In this document: positions 5,605-8,383 of the stretch, in pieces
Layout: each line of letters begins with the position of its first letter
Position numbering within the stretch: position 1 is the stretch's first letter
NCBI GenBank assembly: GCA_025963425.1
Contig: JAOPUQ010000136.1
Coordinates: 1 to 8,383 of the forward strand
Length of the DNA: 8,383 nt
Reading direction: 5' to 3'
DNA from: Modestobacter sp.
GTDB lineage: Bacteria; Actinomycetota; Actinomycetes; Mycobacteriales; Geodermatophilaceae
Translations under genes and position numbers: made by a program
Notes under the pieces: model-generated
Databases searched by the model: none
What the model was told of the DNA's origin: nothing
The model's input: only the letters and a program-made list of their open reading frames with translations

Positions 5605-7659
5605 GTGAGCGACCGTCTACGGCTGATCCTGCTCAGCGCGGTCATGCTCTTCGTCGAGCTGGTGTTGATCCGGTGGACGGGGTCGAACGTCATCCACCTT
5701 TCGTACTTCTCCAACTTCGTGCTACTGGGTAGCTTTCTGGGCATCGGAGTGGGCTTTCTGCGCGCGGGCAAAGCGGCTGAGCTGTTCCGGATGGCTCCGC
5801 TCACTCTGGCGCTTCTCGTCGTCTGTGTCCTGGTCTTCCCGATCAACGTCGATCGTCAGGGCGCCCAGATCATCTACTTCACCGCTGCGAGGACGACGGG
5901 GCTTCCCCCGTACCTCACCCTTCCGGTGATCTTTCTTGTCGTCGCACTAGTGATGGCGATGATCGCCGAGGGGGTCGCCCGGACGTTTGCGACGTTCAAG
6001 CCGCTCGATGCGTACCGCCTCGACATCAGCGGAAGCATTCTGGGCATCGCCCTATTCTCGTTGTTGTCGCTCTTGCACGCGCCGCCGCTGGCCTGGGGGC
6101 TCGTCGTGTCCGTCGCGTTTGCTGCGCTCCTGTGGCCACGGCTGGGTCCACTCCAGATCCTGCCACTGCTCGTGTTGGTCATCGCGCTCGGCATCGAGAC
6201 GTTCCAGCCCAACGTGAGTTGGTCTCCGTACTACAAGATTGCGACGCACAGCCTGACGTCGGCGGGCGGTGATCGCTTCATCAACGTCGAGGCCAACGGT
6301 GTTCCCCATCAGAACATCGAGAGCATCGCGGTGCGCAAGAAGACCGAGCCCATCTACTTCACGGTGTACGACCGCATTCAGGACAACGCACTGCGGGACG
6401 TACTGATCGTCGGCGCCGGCACCGGCAGTGACGTTGCCATCGCTCTTTCCGAGGGTGCCCAACACATTGACGCCGTCGAGATCGATCCTCGCCTGTACCA
6501 GCTCGGCAAGGAGTTGCACCCCGACCGGCCGTATGACGACACCCGGGTTGACGTGCACATCACGGATGGTCGTGCCTTTCTGGAGCGGACGAAGAAGCGC
6601 TACGACCTGATTCTGTTCTCGCTGCCGGACTCGTTGACGCTGGTGTCGGGCCAATCATCGCTTCGCCTCGAGAGCTACCTCTTCACCCGTGAGGCCATGG
6701 ACACGGCACGTGAGCACCTTCGGCCGGGCGGGGCGTTCGCGATGTACAACTACTATCGCGAGACCTGGCTCGTGGATCGTCTGGCCAAGACGGTGCAGGC
6801 CGCCCATGGTCCGTCGCCTTGCTTCGACAACGTGTCGGCCCAGGGTGGGCTGTCCCTCTTGACCGACTCGCCATATCCGGGAGCCGTGCGATGTGCCGGG
6901 AACGCGTGGAGCCCGCTCAGCACCGTCGAGCCCTCGCCGGCGACGGACGACCATCCGTTCGTGTATTTGCGCGACAATGCGATTCCCAGCCTGTATCTGT
7001 GGACGATCGCCCTCGTTCTGCTTGCTTCGCTCGCTCTTGTTCGCGCCAATTCCGGCCCGCTCGGCGAGATGCGCGGATACGCCGACCTGTTCTTCATGGG
7101 CGTCGCATTCTTGCTGCTCGAGACCAAGAGTGTGGTCCAGTTCTCGCTCTTGTTCGGAACCACGTGGTTCGTGAACGCCCTCGTATTCGCGGGCGTGCTC
7201 ATCGTTGTGCTGGCAGCCATCCTCGTCGCCCGACGACTGAGGGCAGGCAACGCGTTTGTGCTCTACGGTCTGTTGCTCGTGTCACTCGTCGTGGCATGGG
7301 TGACCCCACCGGCGTCGTTGCTGGATCTCGATCCGGTTCCGCGGTTCCTTGCCGCCGTTGCCGTCGCATTCACTCCGATCTTCCTGGCCAACCTGGTTTT
7401 CGCCGAACGATTCAAGGGCGTGGGCGCCAGCACGGTGGCGTTCGGCGCCAACCTGCTCGGCGCTATGGTCGGAGGGCTCGTCGAATACGCGGCGCTGATT
7501 ACCGGCTACCGCACGCTACTCATAGTTACCGGCGTTCTCTATGGGCTCGCCTTCGTCACGGGTCGCAGACACTTCAGATCCTTCGAGCCACCTCCCGACA
7601 GCGGTGACGTCGGCGAGCCCCGCAACCCCGTCCAACCCGACCTCTTGCCCGACAGTTAG
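5605..7659 (+). CDS. Multispanning membrane protein with spermidine-synthase-like SAM-binding domain
   Basis: A 684-residue three-part protein. Seven N-terminal helices (about 5-23, 33-52, 64-82, 103-125, 138-157, 163-178, 181-198) lead to a soluble Rossmann-type domain (about 205-455), followed by seven helices (463-480, 493-510, 520-542, 549-567, 579-599, 608-632, 635-653) and a polar tail. The domain has the SAM/dcSAM-binding loop GAGTGSD (270-276), the acidic VEID (291-294) and ITDGRAFL (319-326), as in polyamine aminopropyltransferases. Where SpeE has the catalytic VDSTDP stretch, this protein has LILFSLPDSL (335-344), so aminopropyl transfer is not assured. The substrate is unknown. The GTG at 5605 is chosen for GGAG at 5596-5599 and because it starts just before helix 1. 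Codon use (many TTG, TTT, CTT, GTT) is less GC-biased than its neighbours, suggesting transfer from another lineage. Confidence 0.85.
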   Translation: MSDRLRLILLSAVMLFVELVLIRWTGSNVIHLSYFSNFVLLGSFLGIGVGFLRAGKAAELFRMAPLTLALLVVCVLVFPINVDRQGAQIIYFTAARTTGLPPYLTLPVIFLVVALVMAMIAEGVARTFATFKPLDAYRLDISGSILGIALFSLLSLLHAPPLAWGLVVSVAFAALLWPRLGPLQILPLLVLVIALGIETFQPNVSWSPYYKIATHSLTSAGGDRFINVEANGVPHQNIESIAVRKKTEPIYFTVYDRIQDNALRDVLIVGAGTGSDVAIALSEGAQHIDAVEIDPRLYQLGKELHPDRPYDDTRVDVHITDGRAFLERTKKRYDLILFSLPDSLTLVSGQSSLRLESYLFTREAMDTAREHLRPGGAFAMYNYYRETWLVDRLAKTVQAAHGPSPCFDNVSAQGGLSLLTDSPYPGAVRCAGNAWSPLSTVEPSPATDDHPFVYLRDNAIPSLYLWTIALVLLASLALVRANSGPLGEMRGYADLFFMGVAFLLLETKSVVQFSLLFGTTWFVNALVFAGVLIVVLAAILVARRLRAGNAFVLYGLLLVSLVVAWVTPPASLLDLDPVPRFLAAVAVAFTPIFLANLVFAERFKGVGASTVAFGANLLGAMVGGLVEYAALITGYRTLLIVTGVLYGLAFVTGRRHFRSFEPPPDSGDVGEPRNPVQPDLLPDS

Positions 7660-7672
7660 TAGGTCAAGCGAG

Positions 7673-7707
7673 GATTGGTGTCTCCTGGCCTGCGCCGGGA
7701 TGACGGG
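7673..7707. repeat. REP-like imperfect palindromic element after the SpeE-like gene
   Basis: The stretch GCCTGCGCCGGGATGACGG resembles the widespread bacterial intergenic palindrome whose translation gives ...ACAGMTG; here a plus frame indeed spells CLLACAGMTG. It contains a stem TCCTGGC (7683-7689) with GCCGGGA (7694-7700), loop CTGC and one G-T wobble. Starting 13 nt after the stop codon, it may also act as terminator. Membership in a repeat family is recalled from pattern and not tested. Confidence 0.4.
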
Positions 7708-7721
7708 GGAGCTCGCGCTCC
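7708..7721. terminator. Stem-loop, candidate terminator
   Basis: GGAGC (7708-7712), loop TCGC, GCTCC (7717-7721). An outer GAC (7702-7704) can pair with GTC (7722-7724) across a 3-nt bulge. It lies about 50 nt after the SpeE-like stop; no T-tract follows. Confidence 0.35.
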
Positions 7722-7784
7722 GTCGCCCTTCACGCAGCCGGTCCGGGACCACCTTGCTGGCTGATCCGCGCAGGTGCCGCGCGT

Positions 7785-7802
7785 CCCTGAAGCCGCCTTC
7801 AG
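7785..7802 (+). repeat. Right copy of the 15-bp direct repeat within a perfect hairpin
   Basis: CCCTGAAGCCGCCTT (7785-7799) duplicates 5044-5058. Here the sequence goes on to complete a perfect stem-loop, CTGAAG (7787-7792), loop CCGC, CTTCAG (7797-7802). The left copy has only half of this palindrome, its right arm being replaced by GTG. Confidence 0.55.
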
Positions 7803-8000
7803 CGACGACGGACCGCTGGGTGGCACGAAGCGCCCCATGTTCCAGCGGGTACCGCGTCAGCGGCCGGGTGAGCGCTGCTTCTCCCGCTTACGACTCACCC
7901 CGTCTGATGCCTCGATCGGGCGCGCCGCGTGGCCGGGCCGGAGGCTCCACGGGCCGAAGCGGTGTGGATGCCGTGGTCCTTGCGCCGAGCGCGACCCCGG

Positions 8001-8014
8001 CCGGCGTCAGCCGG
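8001..8014. repeat. Small perfect stem-loop
   Basis: CCGGC (8001-8005), loop GTCA, GCCGG (8010-8014). It sits on the stop codon of the minus-strand membrane-protein remnant and could be the relic of its terminator. Confidence 0.3.
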
Positions 8015-8170
8015 ACGGGCGTCGCACCACCCCGCCGACACCGCCGAGCAGGTAGACAGCGGACGGTTGCCGCGACCGCGCCGACGAGGAGAAGCTGACG
8101 TACTGCTCGAAGCTGGTCAGATCGAGCCAGGCGACGCCGACGGAGACCGCGAAGGCGGCCCCGCCAACAG
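8007..8170 (-). pseudogene. Possible 3' remnant of a membrane protein gene
   Basis: On the minus strand the frame ending at the TGA 8007-8009 reads GGAAFAVSVGVAWLDLTSFE, then QYVSFSSSARSRQPS, then AVYLLGGVGGVVRRPSG. The codons have G/C at nearly every third position and two hydrophobic runs with a polar loop between, as in a genuine actinobacterial membrane protein. Upstream of about 8170 the frame runs into the UvrA-like gene antisense and loses this character. The first ATG (8189) has no ribosome site and overlaps the start of that gene. I read it as a truncated 3' end; the family is not recognised. A small intact protein starting at 8189 is a less likely alternative. Confidence 0.3.
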
Positions 8171-8181
8171 ATGGAGTCACG

Positions 8182-8383
8182 ATGAGCATGGCCACGAGGA
8201 CGGACACGCAGTCGCCTGAGCTGCACGTTGCCGACAGCCACGATCTGATCCGCGTGCACGGCGCGCGCGAGAACAACCTCAAGGACGTCAGCATCGAGAT
8301 CCCGAAGCGCCGGCTGACGGTGTTCACCGGCGTCTCCGGCTCGGGCAAGAGCTCGCTGGTGTTCAGCACGATCGCCGCGGAGT
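8182..8383 (+). CDS. UvrA-like excinuclease ABC ATPase (partial, N-terminus only)
   Basis: The 67 visible residues are the first nucleotide-binding segment of a UvrA-family ATPase. The block IRVHGARENNLKDVSIEIPK (23-42) is the signature N-terminus, followed by RRLTVFTGVSGSGKSSLVF with the Walker A loop GVSGSGKS (50-57). The family binds damaged or drug-modified DNA in nucleotide excision repair. The presence of PKRRLTVFTGVSGSGKSSL, rather than PRDKLVV-TGLSGSGKSSL as in housekeeping UvrA, suggests the shorter paralogue group (UvrA2/DrrC-like) associated with drug tolerance, but the diagnostic domains lie outside the window. The ATG at 8182 follows GGAG (8173-8176) at 5 nt; the ATG at 8188 is the alternative. 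It is preceded by a long non-coding stretch, so it probably has its own promoter, which I cannot point to. Confidence 0.85.
   Translation, partial: MSMATRTDTQSPELHVADSHDLIRVHGARENNLKDVSIEIPKRRLTVFTGVSGSGKSSLVFSTIAAE

Larger units (their letters stand above)
7660..8181. other. 522-nt intergenic region rich in hairpins and fragments
   Basis: No intact gene is supported here. It holds a REP-like element (7673-7707), a stem-loop (7708-7721), a perfect 6-bp stem-loop overlapping the right 15-bp repeat (7787-7802), a possible minus-strand membrane-protein remnant (8007-8170) and a small hairpin at 8001-8014. Several long open frames cross it, but they are arginine/proline-rich shadows without domain features. 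Confidence 0.6.

Noticed and set aside
5044..7802. Insertion sequence or integrase-driven island
   Set aside because: No transposase, integrase or terminal inverted repeats are visible; only the direct repeat and composition support insertion, so no mobile element is annotated.
7660..8181. tRNA, small RNA or CRISPR array in the right-hand gap
   Set aside because: No cloverleaf, no regularly spaced repeats, and the hairpins present are short and unrelated to each other.

Overview
The window is high-GC DNA with strong G/C preference at third codon positions, GTG starts, an ECF sigma factor with a zinc-binding anti-sigma partner, a DUF5926/SEC-C protein and a soluble bacterial P450. This points to an actinomycete. 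A Geodermatophilaceae-like organism is my guess from overall impression, not a demonstrated assignment.

Layout. At the left edge an anti-sigma factor of the HxxxCxxC zinc-finger type (minus strand, running off the window) diverges from a SigC-like ECF sigma factor (plus). Positions about 832-1561 hold no intact gene. They contain three recognisable wrecks: the last residues of a succinate-semialdehyde dehydrogenase (minus), a frameshifted and internally deleted RbsC-type sugar permease (minus), and the ligand-binding half of an Lrp/AsnC regulator (plus). Next come a CtaG-family cytochrome oxidase assembly protein and, upstream of it on the same minus strand, a DUF5926 protein with an N-terminal SEC-C zinc motif. 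A cytochrome P450 diverges from the DUF5926 gene. Both of these divergent genes have a TANNNT -10 box exactly 7 nt before the start codon, so both are probably leaderless.

After the P450 the character changes. From about 4,910 to 7,680 the DNA is visibly less GC-biased. It carries a small orphan ORF and a 684-residue multispanning membrane protein with a spermidine-synthase-like SAM-binding domain between two seven-helix halves. A 15-bp perfect direct repeat brackets this stretch (5044-5058 and 7785-7799), which makes it a candidate acquired segment. The 520 nt after it contain hairpins, a REP-like element and a possible membrane-protein 3' remnant on the minus strand. At the right edge a UvrA-like ABC ATPase begins and runs off the window.

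How the genes may work together. The sigma factor, anti-sigma factor and CtaG may share a copper or envelope-stress theme, but nothing in the sequence proves a shared regulon. The P450 has no redox partner in the window and its substrate cannot be told. I see no CRISPR array, tRNA, rRNA or intact transposon, and no clear evidence for an entirely new multi-gene system. The most unusual items are the gene graveyard, the paired leaderless promoters, and the bracketed SpeE-like membrane protein.
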